Part shown: piece by piece, positions 26,336 through 36,336 of the stretch
How the letters are laid out: every line of letters begins with the position of its first letter
Position numbering within the stretch: position 1 is the stretch's first letter
Origin: AcAMD-5 sp044343935
GTDB lineage: Bacteria; Actinomycetota; Actinomycetes; S36-B12; UBA5976
Assembly: GCA_044343935.1 (NCBI GenBank)
Contig: JBIJDU010000003.1
Span: 1 to 64,000 of the forward strand
Direction of reading: 5' to 3'
Length of the DNA: 64,000 bases
Program-made: the position numbers and the translations under genes
Notes under the pieces: generated by a model
Told to the model about the DNA's origin: nothing
The model's database searches: none
The model's input: only the letters and a program-made list of their open reading frames with translations

Positions 26336-27426
26336 CTGCTACCTAGAAATTCAATAATTGCTGCAGCAATGCGCTCGCCCGCTTTGCCATCCCATAGCGG
26401 TGGCACTACATCTTTTGGTGCTGGCAATTCAGTCACGCGCTGCACCAAATTATCGACTGTTACCAATTGATTTGAACCATATGTAATAGTGATTGGACGC
26501 TCCGTATTGGGGCGCAATGTTAAACAAGGCACTTTAAGAATTGTGGTTTCTTCTTGCACGCCTCCAGAGTCAGTGACAACAAACTTTGCCCCTTTGACTA
26601 ACGAGATGAAATCGATGTAATTAAGTGGCTCAATAACTTTGATTCCATCATATTCACCAAGGCCGGCGTTATACAGTGATGCTTTTCCGCGCGGATGCAG
26701 CGGCAGCACGATTTGGGTTTGTTTGGAAACTTCACCTAGTGCTGTGACAATCAATTTAGCAGTTGTAAGATCATCCACATTCCCAGGTCGATGCAAAGTG
26801 GCAACCGCATAATCACCAGTGATGCCGAGTTGATTGGTAATTTTTACCGAATCAAACTCTGCTAGATGAGATAACAACGTATCAATCATGGAATTACCTA
26901 CAAAAACTATTTTTCGCTCGGCTAACCCTTCTCGCTTCAGATTGTCTTCTGCTTCTGGGCTGGTAATCAGTAATAAATCAGAAAGCTGATCAGTTAACTT
27001 TCGATTTATCTCTTCAGGCATAGACAAATCAAAACTTCGCAACCCCGCTTCAACGTGCGCAACTGGAATTTCTAATTTTGCTGCTACTAATGCGGCAGCA
27101 ACCGTAGAATTCACATCGCCGTAAACCACAATCATTGCTGGCTTCACATCCGCGATTGCTTTTTCAAAGCCAACCATAATCGCGGCAGTTTGGCTGGCAT
27201 GTGAACCAGAACCAACCCCAAGATTTAAATCAGGTGTTGGCAGATTTAATAATCTAAAAAACGAATCACTTAGCGCATCGTCATAATGCTGGCCGGTATG
27301 AATCAACCGTTGCGGAATTCCTGCCTTGGCTAATGCCGCGATAACGGGGGCAGCCTTTGGGAAATTCGGTCGAGCGCCAGTAACGTGGACAACATCGCCA
27401 CTTCGTATTACTGCCTGCTGCGTCAC
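26332..27426 (-). CDS. wecB: UDP-N-acetylglucosamine 2-epimerase (non-hydrolysing)
   Basis: Converts UDP-GlcNAc to UDP-ManNAc. 364 aa with family motifs GARPNFPKAAP, LIHTGQHYDDALSD, VVYGDVNSTVAAALVA, VAHVEAGLRSFDLSMPEEINR, and VTDSGGVQEETTIL with CLTLRPNTERPIT near the C-terminus. GTG 27426 has AGGAGA 7 nt upstream. Paired with the WecC-like dehydrogenase at 28944 it would supply UDP-ManNAcA for the wall polymer. Confidence 0.94.
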   Translation of the reverse strand: MTQQAVIRSGDVVHVTGARPNFPKAAPVIAALAKAGIPQRLIHTGQHYDDALSDSFFRLLNLPTPDLNLGVGSGSHASQTAAIMVGFEKAIADVKPAMIVVYGDVNSTVAAALVAAKLEIPVAHVEAGLRSFDLSMPEEINRKLTDQLSDLLLITSPEAEDNLKREGLAERKIVFVGNSMIDTLLSHLAEFDSVKITNQLGITGDYAVATLHRPGNVDDLTTAKLIVTALGEVSKQTQIVLPLHPRGKASLYNAGLGEYDGIKVIEPLNYIDFISLVKGAKFVVTDSGGVQEETTILKVPCLTLRPNTERPITITYGSNQLVTVDNLVQRVTELPAPKDVVPPLWDGKAGERIAAAIIEFLGSR

Positions 27427-27476
27427 TGCGCTCTCCTAAGCGTGAGAAACTTGGCTCTAGCCGTGAGTATTCCACC

Positions 27477-28925
27477 ATGGCATGGGAAAGTAGGACAGCG
27501 TTGCGCTACTTAACTGGGTTGCGAGCCCTGCCATGGGCAATCAGCACCATATTGCTTCGGCTGCTGCGATCCCCACGCCTAACTCTAGAAGCCATATTGC
27601 GCAAGGCGGGCATAAATCTCCGGAACACCGCAAATCCAGCAAAATCAGGGGACTTTCCCAATCCAATCAGGCGCGGACCTGCGCATCGCAGCATTAATCC
27701 GCGACCAAACTCAGTGCTGCACTTTATTACCAATTGCTTGCCCTATACCCAAGCTGGCTACACCATTCGAACTCATAACGTAATAGCTGCCCAACTAGCT
27801 GCTGGAATCTCAGCTAGCGCAGTTACCAGATATGGCTATCCAATCAGTATTGGCAATTTTAAAACTGGCGTCAAAACTGAGTTACCAAGTTTTTCAGGCG
27901 ATAGCAAGATTACTTACCACCATTTAATTCCAACCAAATTTGCCACAACAACTGAATTAGAAGTTGCAGCAGCAACAGCATCTAAACTAGTAGCAAAACT
28001 TCGCCCCAGCGTGCTTCATGCCGCAACCGATTTTATTAACGGTGAAATTGCAGCTGCCGTTGCAACTGCCACAGATTTACCATTTGCTTATGAAGTACGC
28101 GGATTTTTAGAACAATCCTGGTTAACTAAATCAGCCGAAAACCGTGATGACTCTGCTTATTATCAAGAATTTCTGCGGCGCGAAACCGAAGTGATGCAAC
28201 AAGCAGCAGCAATAACAACATTAAGCGAAACCATGAAAGCCGAAATCATAAGTCGCGGTGTGGCTGCTGCAAAAATCCACTTAGCACCAAATGCCGTATC
28301 AGATCAGTTGTTAAGTGAAGTTAAATCTGCAGCAGCGGCAAGAGCACAACTGCATTTGCCTGAATTACCTACGTTTGGTATCGCCACCACGCTTTACCAA
28401 TTTGAAAATGTGAGCCTTTTGATTGAATCACTTGAGCAACTTTGGCAAAGCGGCAAACAAGCACAGTTGTTAATTGTGGGTGATGGACCCGAGTTAGCTG
28501 GCTTAACTGCCCGGGCAAAATCAAGCCCAGTTGCAGCACATATTCACCTGGTTGGCCGAAAACCATTTGAGCAAACCATTACGCACTATCAAGCCATGGA
28601 TGTGTTCTGTGTCCCCAGAACCCATTCGCTAGTGACGCAATTGGTAACTCCGCTTAAACCCATTGAAGCGATGGCGCTGGGTCGCCCGGTTATTGCCAGC
28701 AATTTGCCAGCGCTGGCTGAGTTAATCAAGCATGAGCAAACCGGGCTTTTAGTTCAGCCCGATTCCGCCACTGCGCTCACCGAAGCCCTTGGCCAACTTC
28801 TGTACGATTCAGGCTATCGCCACAATTTAGCTACCGCGGCGAAAGAATGGGTTGCTAACACTCGAACCTGGTCTCAGGTAGCGCAGACTTATCAACAGAT
28901 TTACCAACAGCTAGGCAAGCGCTAA
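27477..28925 (+). CDS. GT4-family glycosyltransferase
   Basis: 482 aa. After a variable, basic N-terminal extension of about 78 residues comes SVLHFITNCLPYTQAGYTIRTH, the acceptor-side start of GT4 enzymes. The donor domain has LLIVGDGPELAGL and PLKPIEAMALGRPVIASNLPA (the E-x7-E-like retaining GT4 region). The N-terminal extension is unusual and the true start could lie further in. It is divergent from wecB and sits 18 nt before wecC. Confidence 0.82.
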   Translation: MAWESRTALRYLTGLRALPWAISTILLRLLRSPRLTLEAILRKAGINLRNTANPAKSGDFPNPIRRGPAHRSINPRPNSVLHFITNCLPYTQAGYTIRTHNVIAAQLAAGISASAVTRYGYPISIGNFKTGVKTELPSFSGDSKITYHHLIPTKFATTTELEVAAATASKLVAKLRPSVLHAATDFINGEIAAAVATATDLPFAYEVRGFLEQSWLTKSAENRDDSAYYQEFLRRETEVMQQAAAITTLSETMKAEIISRGVAAAKIHLAPNAVSDQLLSEVKSAAAARAQLHLPELPTFGIATTLYQFENVSLLIESLEQLWQSGKQAQLLIVGDGPELAGLTARAKSSPVAAHIHLVGRKPFEQTITHYQAMDVFCVPRTHSLVTQLVTPLKPIEAMALGRPVIASNLPALAELIKHEQTGLLVQPDSATALTEALGQLLYDSGYRHNLATAAKEWVANTRTWSQVAQTYQQIYQQLGKR

Positions 28926-28943
28926 CGCTTGCGCGGAGGGTTA

Positions 28944-30203
28944 ATGAAGACAGATCTCGCGGTAATTGGATTGGGCTATGTCGGTTTGCCACTGGCTCAG
29001 GAAGCACTTCGCGCCGGGCTATCAGTTGTTGGTTACGACGTAAGTGATCGCGTAATAACTGGGCTGAACGCTGGTAAATCACATGTTGATGATTTGTCGG
29101 ACACTGACATTCAAACCATGATCAAAAATGGATTTACCGCAAGCAAAGATGATCAAGTACTGGAAGCAGCTAGTGCCATTGTGATTTGTGTGCCAACACC
29201 ACTTTCCGCCGATGGCGGACCTGATCTTTCTGCCGTGCTTGGTGCTACCGCAGCAGTTGCCAAGAATTTGAAAAAAGGTCAATTAATTGTTTTGGAGTCA
29301 ACTACTTATCCAGGCACAACCGAAGAAGTAGTTAAGCCTATCTTGGAGGCTGGCGGCTTGGTTGCTGGCGAAGATTTTTATCTAGCATTTTCGCCAGAGC
29401 GAATTGACCCAGGTAATAAAAAATTTGGGATGCGCAACACGCCAAAAGTTGTTGGTGGTATTAATCAAGTTAGCACTGACAAAGCGGTCGCGATGTATGC
29501 CAATTTTGTTGATACCGTGGTTCGTGCCAAAGGCGCTAAAGAAGCTGAAATGGCAAAATTGCTCGAAAACACTTATCGTCATATCAACATTGCGCTGGTG
29601 AATGAAATGGCAATGTTCTGCAATGACCTCGGAATTGATTTATGGGATGTAATCAGATGCGCCTCAACTAAGCCATTCGGTTTTCAAGCTTTTTATCCTG
29701 GCCCAGGTGTTGGCGGACACTGCATCCCAATTGATCCAAATTATTTATCGCATCAAGTTAAAACGAATCTGGGCTATCCATTTAAGTTTGTTGAGTTGGC
29801 ACAAGAGATTAATGCGGGTATGCCCAACTATGTGATTCGCCGCGTGCAAGATCAACTAAACACTGCTGGAAAAGCACTAAATGGAGCAACTGTGTTGCTG
29901 TTAGGTGTTACTTACAAACCAAACATTGCAGATCAGCGTGAATCCCCCGCAATTCCAATTGGGCTTGGCTTAATTGAAAAGGGTGCCAAGGTGATATTTC
30001 ATGATCCCATGGTTGAGGTTTGGCGCCTAGCTGGCACTGAACTGCCACGAGTTGCAGATCTAACTGCCGCACTTAAGCAAGCAGATATCACTGTGATGTT
30101 GCAAGACCATGCTAGCTATGACGCTGACCTATTAATTTCCAACTCGAATTTGTTGTTTGATACTCGCGGCAAATTAGATCATCCCGAGGTGGAGCGACTG
30201 TGA
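28944..30203 (+). CDS. wecC: Nucleotide-sugar 6-dehydrogenase, probably UDP-ManNAc/UDP-GlcNAc type
   Basis: NAD-dependent two-step oxidation of a UDP-hexosamine to the uronic acid. 419 aa: N-terminal Rossmann VIGLGYVGLPLA, VESTTYPGTTEE-type loop, AFSPERIDPGN, catalytic Cys in PGVGGHCIPIDP, and C-terminal VTYKPNIADQRESPA. Start ATG 28944 has GGAGG 4 nt upstream; the frame opens earlier at 28929 without support. The sequence is of the WecC/WbpA branch and clearly distinct from Ugd at 35023. With WecB nearby, UDP-ManNAc is the likely substrate. Confidence 0.85.
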   Translation: MKTDLAVIGLGYVGLPLAQEALRAGLSVVGYDVSDRVITGLNAGKSHVDDLSDTDIQTMIKNGFTASKDDQVLEAASAIVICVPTPLSADGGPDLSAVLGATAAVAKNLKKGQLIVLESTTYPGTTEEVVKPILEAGGLVAGEDFYLAFSPERIDPGNKKFGMRNTPKVVGGINQVSTDKAVAMYANFVDTVVRAKGAKEAEMAKLLENTYRHINIALVNEMAMFCNDLGIDLWDVIRCASTKPFGFQAFYPGPGVGGHCIPIDPNYLSHQVKTNLGYPFKFVELAQEINAGMPNYVIRRVQDQLNTAGKALNGATVLLLGVTYKPNIADQRESPAIPIGLGLIEKGAKVIFHDPMVEVWRLAGTELPRVADLTAALKQADITVMLQDHASYDADLLISNSNLLFDTRGKLDHPEVERL

Positions 30204-31039
30204 GTGAATTTCACCAGCTAAAACCAGTTGGTCAGAAGTTAAGTTTTGGCGCATACATAAAGGACTTATGGAAGCGTAGATTTTTCATGATGTCATTTGC
30301 TCGGGCTCGTGTTGAAGGACAAAACTCCAGTGCCGCTTTGGGTCAACTTTGGTTGCTATTAACGCCGCTGTTAACCGCAGCAGTTTATTACCTTTTATTT
30401 GGTGTAATTCTTGGCGTCTCTCGTGGGATTGAAAACTTTATCGCATTTTTAGTTATTGGGGTAATGATGTTTCGATTTACTTCCAATAGTGCAAACGCCG
30501 GTGCAATATCGATTATCTCAAACAAAGGATTAATCCGATCACTACATTTCCCCAGGGCGTTGCTACCAATCTCAGCATCACTCCAGCAATTCCTGCAATT
30601 TCTACCATCGCTTATAGTGGTATTGATTGCCGTGATAGCAACTGGCGAACCAATTAGATTTACTTGGATATTGATAATTCCTATCATTCTGATTCAATTT
30701 GTTTTTAACACTGGAATTGCCTTGCTGCTTGCACGAGTTGTGAATAGGACCCGTGATTTAGCGAAGTTGAGTCCATTCTTAATTCGCATGTGGGGATATC
30801 TCAGTGGCATTTTCTTTAGTATTGAGTTATCCAAAGAGAGATTTCCAGAACTGATTGAACCTTTTTTGAGCTACAACCCTGCACATATTTTTATGCAGTT
30901 GACTCGAAGTATTTTCATTGAGTCGATTGATTCTTCAATGCAAGATTGGTTATGGGGAATTGGCTGGGCGATGGCGGTATTTTTGCTAGGTTTTTATTTC
31001 TTCTTCAAAGGTGAAGGTAAATATGGTCGAGACCAATAG
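30200..31039 (+). CDS. Polysaccharide ABC exporter, permease subunit (Wzm/TagG-like)
   Basis: 279 aa with about six helices and an ABC2-type fold; the N-terminal amphipathic segment WKRRFFMMSFARARVEGQN and the late SPFLIRMWGYLSGIFFSIE block are typical of teichoic acid/O-antigen exporters. GTG 30200 overlaps the wecC stop by 4 nt. It moves the lipid-linked polymer across the membrane together with the next gene. Confidence 0.88.
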   Translation: MSEFHQLKPVGQKLSFGAYIKDLWKRRFFMMSFARARVEGQNSSAALGQLWLLLTPLLTAAVYYLLFGVILGVSRGIENFIAFLVIGVMMFRFTSNSANAGAISIISNKGLIRSLHFPRALLPISASLQQFLQFLPSLIVVLIAVIATGEPIRFTWILIIPIILIQFVFNTGIALLLARVVNRTRDLAKLSPFLIRMWGYLSGIFFSIELSKERFPELIEPFLSYNPAHIFMQLTRSIFIESIDSSMQDWLWGIGWAMAVFLLGFYFFFKGEGKYGRDQ

Positions 31040-31784
31040 TCGAACCGTTGTTGTTGAAGACTTACATGTTTATTATCGAATTCGAACTAAAGTGAAAAGC
31101 AAACAAATTGCGGTAAAACAGAATTTACTTGATAAAGCGCTGCGTCGAACTCGCAAAGTTCCCTTGAAGGAAGTTCATGCCCTGAAGGGCGTTAGTTTCA
31201 CAACTCATCAAGGTGAAGCGGTTGCCATCATTGGTCGTAATGGCGCTGGCAAAAGCACGCTGCTGCGCGCAATATCAGGGTTGATTCCGGCCCGAACTGG
31301 CTCAATTCTCACCTCATCGCAGCCCTCATTGCTAGGTGTTAATGCAGCACTGATGAATCATTTGTCGGGCCGACGAAATATCGAACTTGGTGGGTTGGCG
31401 TTAGGCATGACACCAGCTGAAGTTGAAGCGAACATGGATGCCATCATTGAATTTTCCGGCTTGGGTGAATTTATTGATCTGCCACTTAGCACCTATTCCG
31501 CTGGCATGGGCGCCAGATTGCGATTTGCGATTGCCTCTTCAGTGCCACAAGAAATTCTGATGATTGATGAAGCACTGGCAACTGGTGATGTTAACTTCAA
31601 GAAGCGATCGCAAGAGCGGATTTCCGAGCTTAAAGCAAAAGCGGGCACGGTGTTTTTGGTTAGCCATTCGCATTCCGTCATTCGCGAGACCTGTAACCGC
31701 GCCATCTGGCTTGATAAAGGCAAAATGGTGATGGATGGTCCAATGGAGGAAGTTCTCAGCGCCTACGAGCAAGCGACTACTTAA
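31023..31784 (+). CDS. Polysaccharide ABC exporter, ATPase subunit (Wzt/TagH-like)
   Basis: About 253 aa. Walker A GRNGAGKSTLLRAISG, signature YSAGMGARLRFAIASS, Walker B EILMIDEAL and H-loop VSHSHSVI are intact. There is no long C-terminal carbohydrate-binding domain, so it is of the short type. ATG 31023 with a GGTGAAGG box upstream is preferred over GTG 31011. It overlaps the permease gene. Confidence 0.9.
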   Translation: MVETNSRTVVVEDLHVYYRIRTKVKSKQIAVKQNLLDKALRRTRKVPLKEVHALKGVSFTTHQGEAVAIIGRNGAGKSTLLRAISGLIPARTGSILTSSQPSLLGVNAALMNHLSGRRNIELGGLALGMTPAEVEANMDAIIEFSGLGEFIDLPLSTYSAGMGARLRFAIASSVPQEILMIDEALATGDVNFKKRSQERISELKAKAGTVFLVSHSHSVIRETCNRAIWLDKGKMVMDGPMEEVLSAYEQATT

Positions 31785-31786
31785 CT

Positions 31787-32869
31787 ATGCGTGTCTTGGT
31801 GATAACGGTGGTGCACCACCCACAAGACGCACGGATTTATTTTCGTGAAATCTCAGCACTGTTAAGTCACGGCCATCAAGTTAGCTACGCCGCTGCATTT
31901 GATTCTTTTCCCATTTCACAACTTGATTCTAGAATTGAAACTATCACAATTCCAAGAGCTAGTGGCAAAAGCCGATTAAAGGCATTGCTAGCTGCGCGCA
32001 AATTGCTGCGATCTAGATCTATTGATTTTGACTTAGTTTTAATTCATGATCCAGAGTTATTATTAGTAGCAAGCTCGAGCAAAACTGCAGTTGTTTGGGA
32101 TGTTCATGAAGATACCGCTGCTGCTATCTCAGCTAAAGCATGGTTACCTAAGCTACTCAAGCGGCCAGCTGCAAGATTCATTAAAAAACTAGAACTGCGT
32201 GCCGAGCAACAGCACCACTTGCTGCTAGCCGAAACTGAATATCAATCTCGATTCACCAAACCTCATCCAGTAATTCCAAATACTACGTTGGTGCCAGATT
32301 ATGGTGGGGTTGGACCAACTAAATCAGTTGTTTATTTAGGGAGCATCACCACGCTGCGCGGTGGTCAAACTTTGCTCTCGGTTGGTAAATCACTTAAACA
32401 GCATGGAATTTTGTTGGAGTTAATTGGTAGTTGCCCAGAAACTGATCTCGCCGCGCAATTAACAAAAGCAGCAAACAATGGTGATTTGATCTGGCATGGA
32501 TTTATGCCAAACCAAGCAGCAAAACAGCTCTTGCCAGGCAAATTGGCCGGTCTTTCACTGTTGCAAAATCATCCAAATTATCAAGTTAGCCAACCCACCA
32601 AGATCTACGAATACCTTGCTGCCGGAATCCCAGTTATTTCAACTGCACTACCCCACGCCAAAACCTTAATCAACACTGCCGATGCTGGCGTTATTGTTGA
32701 CTTTGATAATGCCGAGCAAGTTGTGGCTGAAATTCTTAACTTAGCTAATGACTCATCTGCTTGGCAGCGATTGGGCAAAAATGGACATCGCTACGTCCAA
32801 CAACATCATAATTGGGGTGTTGATCAAGAAAAGTTTGTTAGCGCGCTCGAAGATTTCGCGGCGAAGTAA
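31787..32869 (+). CDS. GT4-like glycosyltransferase
   Basis: 360 aa. It begins RVLVITVVHHPQDARIYFRE, a start seen in capsule and O-antigen GT4 enzymes; DVHEDTAAA, VVYLGSITTLRGGQTLL and PTKIYEYLAAGIPVISTALP (donor-binding region) follow. It starts 2 nt after the ATPase gene. Its 3' end overlaps the opposite-strand GT2 gene by 32 nt. Confidence 0.82.
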   Translation: MRVLVITVVHHPQDARIYFREISALLSHGHQVSYAAAFDSFPISQLDSRIETITIPRASGKSRLKALLAARKLLRSRSIDFDLVLIHDPELLLVASSSKTAVVWDVHEDTAAAISAKAWLPKLLKRPAARFIKKLELRAEQQHHLLLAETEYQSRFTKPHPVIPNTTLVPDYGGVGPTKSVVYLGSITTLRGGQTLLSVGKSLKQHGILLELIGSCPETDLAAQLTKAANNGDLIWHGFMPNQAAKQLLPGKLAGLSLLQNHPNYQVSQPTKIYEYLAAGIPVISTALPHAKTLINTADAGVIVDFDNAEQVVAEILNLANDSSAWQRLGKNGHRYVQQHHNWGVDQEKFVSALEDFAAK

Positions 32870-33839
32870 GAAATCCGACGCCCCAGCTCATATGCATAGT
32901 TAATAACACAATTGGTTGCCAGAGCAAAGTCAATAGATCCTTCTTATTAAAGATAAGAATGGAGCCAACAAGAATTAAAGATAAATACCCAGCAATTGGC
33001 ACGAAAAACAACCAAGCCCAGCCCAACCCAAATGCAGTTGTGACCAGTAACAGCAAAATTGAAGTCAGTAGCGCTGAAACCGTAACCGGCGGCGCTAAGT
33101 AACGAAGCGACTTAGTTTTAGGATATGTCCGCGCAACTTCACGCCGCCATCTACCGTATTCAAAGTATTGTTTCGCTAGTAATCTAATTGACGAACGTGG
33201 TCGATAAGTGACTTCTAATCTGGGATCAAACCAAACTTTGCCGCCAGTTTGCCGAATTCGGTAATTCATCTCCCAATCTTGGGCACGAATAAATGTTTCG
33301 TCATAACCGCCAACCCGATCAATAGCGCTCCGCTTAAACACACCCAGATAAACTGTTTTTGTTTCACCAGCACCACCACCAGTATGAAATCGGGCTGGCC
33401 CAACACCTAACGCACTTCGCATCGCAGCAGCTACTGCCTTTTCAAATCTTGTTCGGCCAGTTGCTGCCATCACACCACCGACTACATCTGCACCAGTTTC
33501 AGCGAGCACATTAAGTGCGATCTGAATGTAATTAGGTGTTAACAGGGAATGGCCATCAACTCGAACAATCACTTCGTATTTTGACTGCGCGATAGCAAGA
33601 TTTAATGCAGCAGCAGTTTTTCCAGTTGGATTAGTGACTAACTTAATTCTGGAATCGGCTTGGGCCAATTTTTCGGCAATCTGATTTGTTTGATCAGTTG
33701 AAGGACCAAGGGCTAACACCAGCTCAATTGGGACTGAAACTTGCTGCGCCAAAATCTCCGCGACCGCAGCGCTGAGATGCTTGGCTTCGTTTAAAACTGG
33801 CATAACGACGCTAACTCCAGTTAGCGGCCCGGTGTTCAT
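32838..33839 (-). CDS. GT2-family membrane-associated glycosyltransferase
   Basis: About 333 aa from ATG 33839 (frame open to 33902, overlapping the divergent sulfotransferase). GT-A fold: SVVMPVLNEAKHL, VRVDGHSLLTP (metal-binding D-x-H variant of DxD), GGYDETFIRAQDWEMNYR (acceptor ED-like motif) and R-R-x-x-x near WRREVARTY. Two to three C-terminal helices anchor it. It resembles ExoA/succinoglycan-type GT2 enzymes. Confidence 0.85.
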   Translation of the reverse strand: MNTGPLTGVSVVMPVLNEAKHLSAAVAEILAQQVSVPIELVLALGPSTDQTNQIAEKLAQADSRIKLVTNPTGKTAAALNLAIAQSKYEVIVRVDGHSLLTPNYIQIALNVLAETGADVVGGVMAATGRTRFEKAVAAAMRSALGVGPARFHTGGGAGETKTVYLGVFKRSAIDRVGGYDETFIRAQDWEMNYRIRQTGGKVWFDPRLEVTYRPRSSIRLLAKQYFEYGRWRREVARTYPKTKSLRYLAPPVTVSALLTSILLLLVTTAFGLGWAWLFFVPIAGYLSLILVGSILIFNKKDLLTLLWQPIVLLTMHMSWGVGFLTSPRNLRAR

Positions 33840-33864
33840 GGTGTGAAACCTTAGCGGTGAGAGA

Positions 33865-34989
33865 ATGAGCACTGATAGCAGAAGGGATGACGTGTCGGCC
33901 AAACCGAAGATTGTGCTTCATATCGGAACTATGAAGTCTGGCACCACCTATCTGCAGCATGGACTGCTGAGCCAGTTGTCGCAGCTAGCCGAGAATGGTT
34001 GGCTTTATCCAATGCAATTTGCGCCAGCACGAGGTGCGATAAATCATGAGCGAGCAATTTATGGACTAGTGGGAAACCATATTCCTTGGGTTGATAGCGC
34101 AACAGCGCAACGGATGGCACCGCAATGGCAGAAATTGATCACCGAGATTTCAACCACTAATAGCAATGTGCTGTTATCTGCTGAAGCAGTTGCGGTAATG
34201 ATGGAGGATGGAATTGAGAAGTTGTTATCGGCGCTTCCTGTTCGAGATATTGAAGTGGTGCTTACCGCTCGAGATTTAGCTCGAGTGCTTCCCTCGTCGT
34301 GGCAGCAGAGTGTTCGAAATGGCAGACCATATGGTTATGAAGAATATTTTGACCGCATCAAACGTGCCAAAGAATTACCAATCAACGAATCAGTTGGTAG
34401 CAATTTCTGGCGAAGTTACCAACTGAGTGATGTAGTTTTAAGATGGCAGAAATTTATTCCGTTAGCGAACATCTCAATAGTCACAGTGCCGACAAAGTTA
34501 AGTTCAGATTCGCTTTGGGCTAGATTTGTGAACGCAGTGAATCTGCCATTGGAGACTAGTGAACCAATATTTGATGATAAAAAAGCTCATACTTCAATCA
34601 CTTGGCCTGAAGCGGAGGTCTTGACTCAGCTGAACCAAAAGTGGGCAAAACAAGGTAAGCCTAAGAAAGCACAAGATCAATTGCGTCGCCGAATTGTGCA
34701 GGAGGGGTTTCAGCATCGAGCTAATCGCGGCCAGGCAATTGCGCTCACCGCACCTTGGCTTTCGCTAGCCCAGCAATGGGCGGCGCAAGATGTTGAACAA
34801 TTGCTGCAAATTGGGGTGCGAATTCAAGGCAATATCAACGAACTTCTCACAGCAGCGGAGTTAGCCCCAGCTCAGCCGTGTACTGCGGCTGAAATTGCCG
34901 AGGCGAGCGAAGTTGCTGCTCGATTCCATGATCGAATGCGACTGCAGGCAATAACTACCCTTTTTGGCATCTCTCGAAAACGCAGTTAA
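33865..34989 (+). CDS. PAPS-dependent sulfotransferase family protein
   Basis: 374 aa. LHIGTMKSGTTYLQ (about residues 19-32) is the 5'-phosphosulfate-binding loop, and VLTARDLARVLPSSWQQSV (about residues 129-147) is the 3'-phosphate-binding region with its Arg and Ser. No membrane helix is seen, so sulfation would occur in the cytoplasm before export. Cytoplasmic PAPS would come from CysD/CysNC encoded just downstream. The acceptor is most likely a sugar of the polymer or its lipid-linked intermediate; this is inference. Confidence 0.75.
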   Translation: MSTDSRRDDVSAKPKIVLHIGTMKSGTTYLQHGLLSQLSQLAENGWLYPMQFAPARGAINHERAIYGLVGNHIPWVDSATAQRMAPQWQKLITEISTTNSNVLLSAEAVAVMMEDGIEKLLSALPVRDIEVVLTARDLARVLPSSWQQSVRNGRPYGYEEYFDRIKRAKELPINESVGSNFWRSYQLSDVVLRWQKFIPLANISIVTVPTKLSSDSLWARFVNAVNLPLETSEPIFDDKKAHTSITWPEAEVLTQLNQKWAKQGKPKKAQDQLRRRIVQEGFQHRANRGQAIALTAPWLSLAQQWAAQDVEQLLQIGVRIQGNINELLTAAELAPAQPCTAAEIAEASEVAARFHDRMRLQAITTLFGISRKRS

Positions 34990-35022
34990 GGTAGATTTGG
35001 CCGCATCAACCGCTAGGACTTA

Positions 35023-36336
35023 ATGACTACAGGCATGCAGGTATCCGTTGTTGGATGCGGCTATTTAGGCGCGGTATTAGCTGCTGTGCTAGCCGAACAA
35101 GGCAATCAAGTGATTGGGCTTGATGTCGATGACGCCAAAGTCTCCCAACTAAATTCTGGTATTCCGCCATTTTTCGAACCAGAGTTTGAATCTGTTCTGC
35201 AGCGTTCATTAGCGAGCGGCAAATTAAGCTTCACAACTGATCCAGCCAGAATAGCTAGTAGTGAGATTGTGTTCATTTGTGTTGGCACCCCACAGCTTGA
35301 CGGTGGTGCCGCTGATTTATCGCAACTATGGCGAGCTGCTGATGCTATTGCACCACATTTATCACCAACTGCAATTGTGGTTGGTCGCTCAACTGTGCCA
35401 GTTGGTACAGCTGCAAAATTAGAACAGCGGCTTAATCAGAAATCTGGTCATAGTTTCCAATTAGCTTGGAATCCAGAATTTCTGCGCGAAGGTCATGCTA
35501 TAGCTGACACTCGATTGCCAGATCGAATTGTGATCGGATCAACAAACGCTGATGCAATTACAAAGATTAAAGATATTTATCAACCACAGTTAGTCAATCA
35601 AGTTCCGTTCTTGGTTATGGATGTTTCAACTGCCGAACTAGTTAAAGTATCCGCAAATGCATTTTTGGCAACAAAAATTTCATTTATTAATGCAATTTCA
35701 GAAGTTGCCGATATTGCTGGGGCTGACATTGTTGCGTTGGCTGAAGCAATTGGTCTTGATCCAAGAATTGGAAACAAGTTTCTAGCCGCTGGCGTTGGCT
35801 TTGGTGGTGGCTGCTTACCAAAAGACATTCGCGCCTTTATCGCAAGCAGTCAAGAGATTGGTGCTGGTGAAGCGATGCAATTCTTAGTTGAAGTTGACCG
35901 GATCAATCTGCGCCAGCGCGATCGAGTAGTTAAGTTGGCAACATCCAAACTAGGTAATGTAGCTGGCAAGAAGGTCGTGGTGCTCGGCGCTGCCTTTAAG
36001 CCCAATAGCGATGACGTCCGCGACTCCCCAGCGCTAGATGTGGCAAATGCCATGCATCAACTTGGCGCGACGGTATTTGTCCACGACCCAAAGGCCATCG
36101 ATAACGCTCGAGCGCGCTTTCCGGAGCTCAATTATGAGCGTGACCTCACCGAAATTTTTAAGAATGCTGAATTAGTATTGCACTTAACCGAATGGCAGCA
36201 GTATCGAGAGTTAGATCCGGCAAAGTTGCTATCCAAGGTGGCTAATCCAGTAATTATTGATGGCCGAAACGTGCTGGATTTTGCAAAGTGGCGAGCTGCT
36301 GGCTGGCAGATTGCTGGAATGGGCAAACGGACTTAA
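35023..36336 (+). CDS. ugd: UDP-glucose 6-dehydrogenase
   Basis: Oxidises UDP-glucose to UDP-glucuronate. 437 aa: Rossmann VVGCGYLGAVLA, VGTPQLDGGAADLS, STVPVGTA, NPEFLREGHAI, catalytic Cys in GFGGGCLPKDI, and C-terminal AFKPNSDDVRDSPA. The stop TAA shares its last base with the ATG of cysD copy 1 (TAATG), tying uronic-acid supply to PAPS supply in one operon. Confidence 0.95.
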   Translation: MTTGMQVSVVGCGYLGAVLAAVLAEQGNQVIGLDVDDAKVSQLNSGIPPFFEPEFESVLQRSLASGKLSFTTDPARIASSEIVFICVGTPQLDGGAADLSQLWRAADAIAPHLSPTAIVVGRSTVPVGTAAKLEQRLNQKSGHSFQLAWNPEFLREGHAIADTRLPDRIVIGSTNADAITKIKDIYQPQLVNQVPFLVMDVSTAELVKVSANAFLATKISFINAISEVADIAGADIVALAEAIGLDPRIGNKFLAAGVGFGGGCLPKDIRAFIASSQEIGAGEAMQFLVEVDRINLRQRDRVVKLATSKLGNVAGKKVVVLGAAFKPNSDDVRDSPALDVANAMHQLGATVFVHDPKAIDNARARFPELNYERDLTEIFKNAELVLHLTEWQQYRELDPAKLLSKVANPVIIDGRNVLDFAKWRAAGWQIAGMGKRT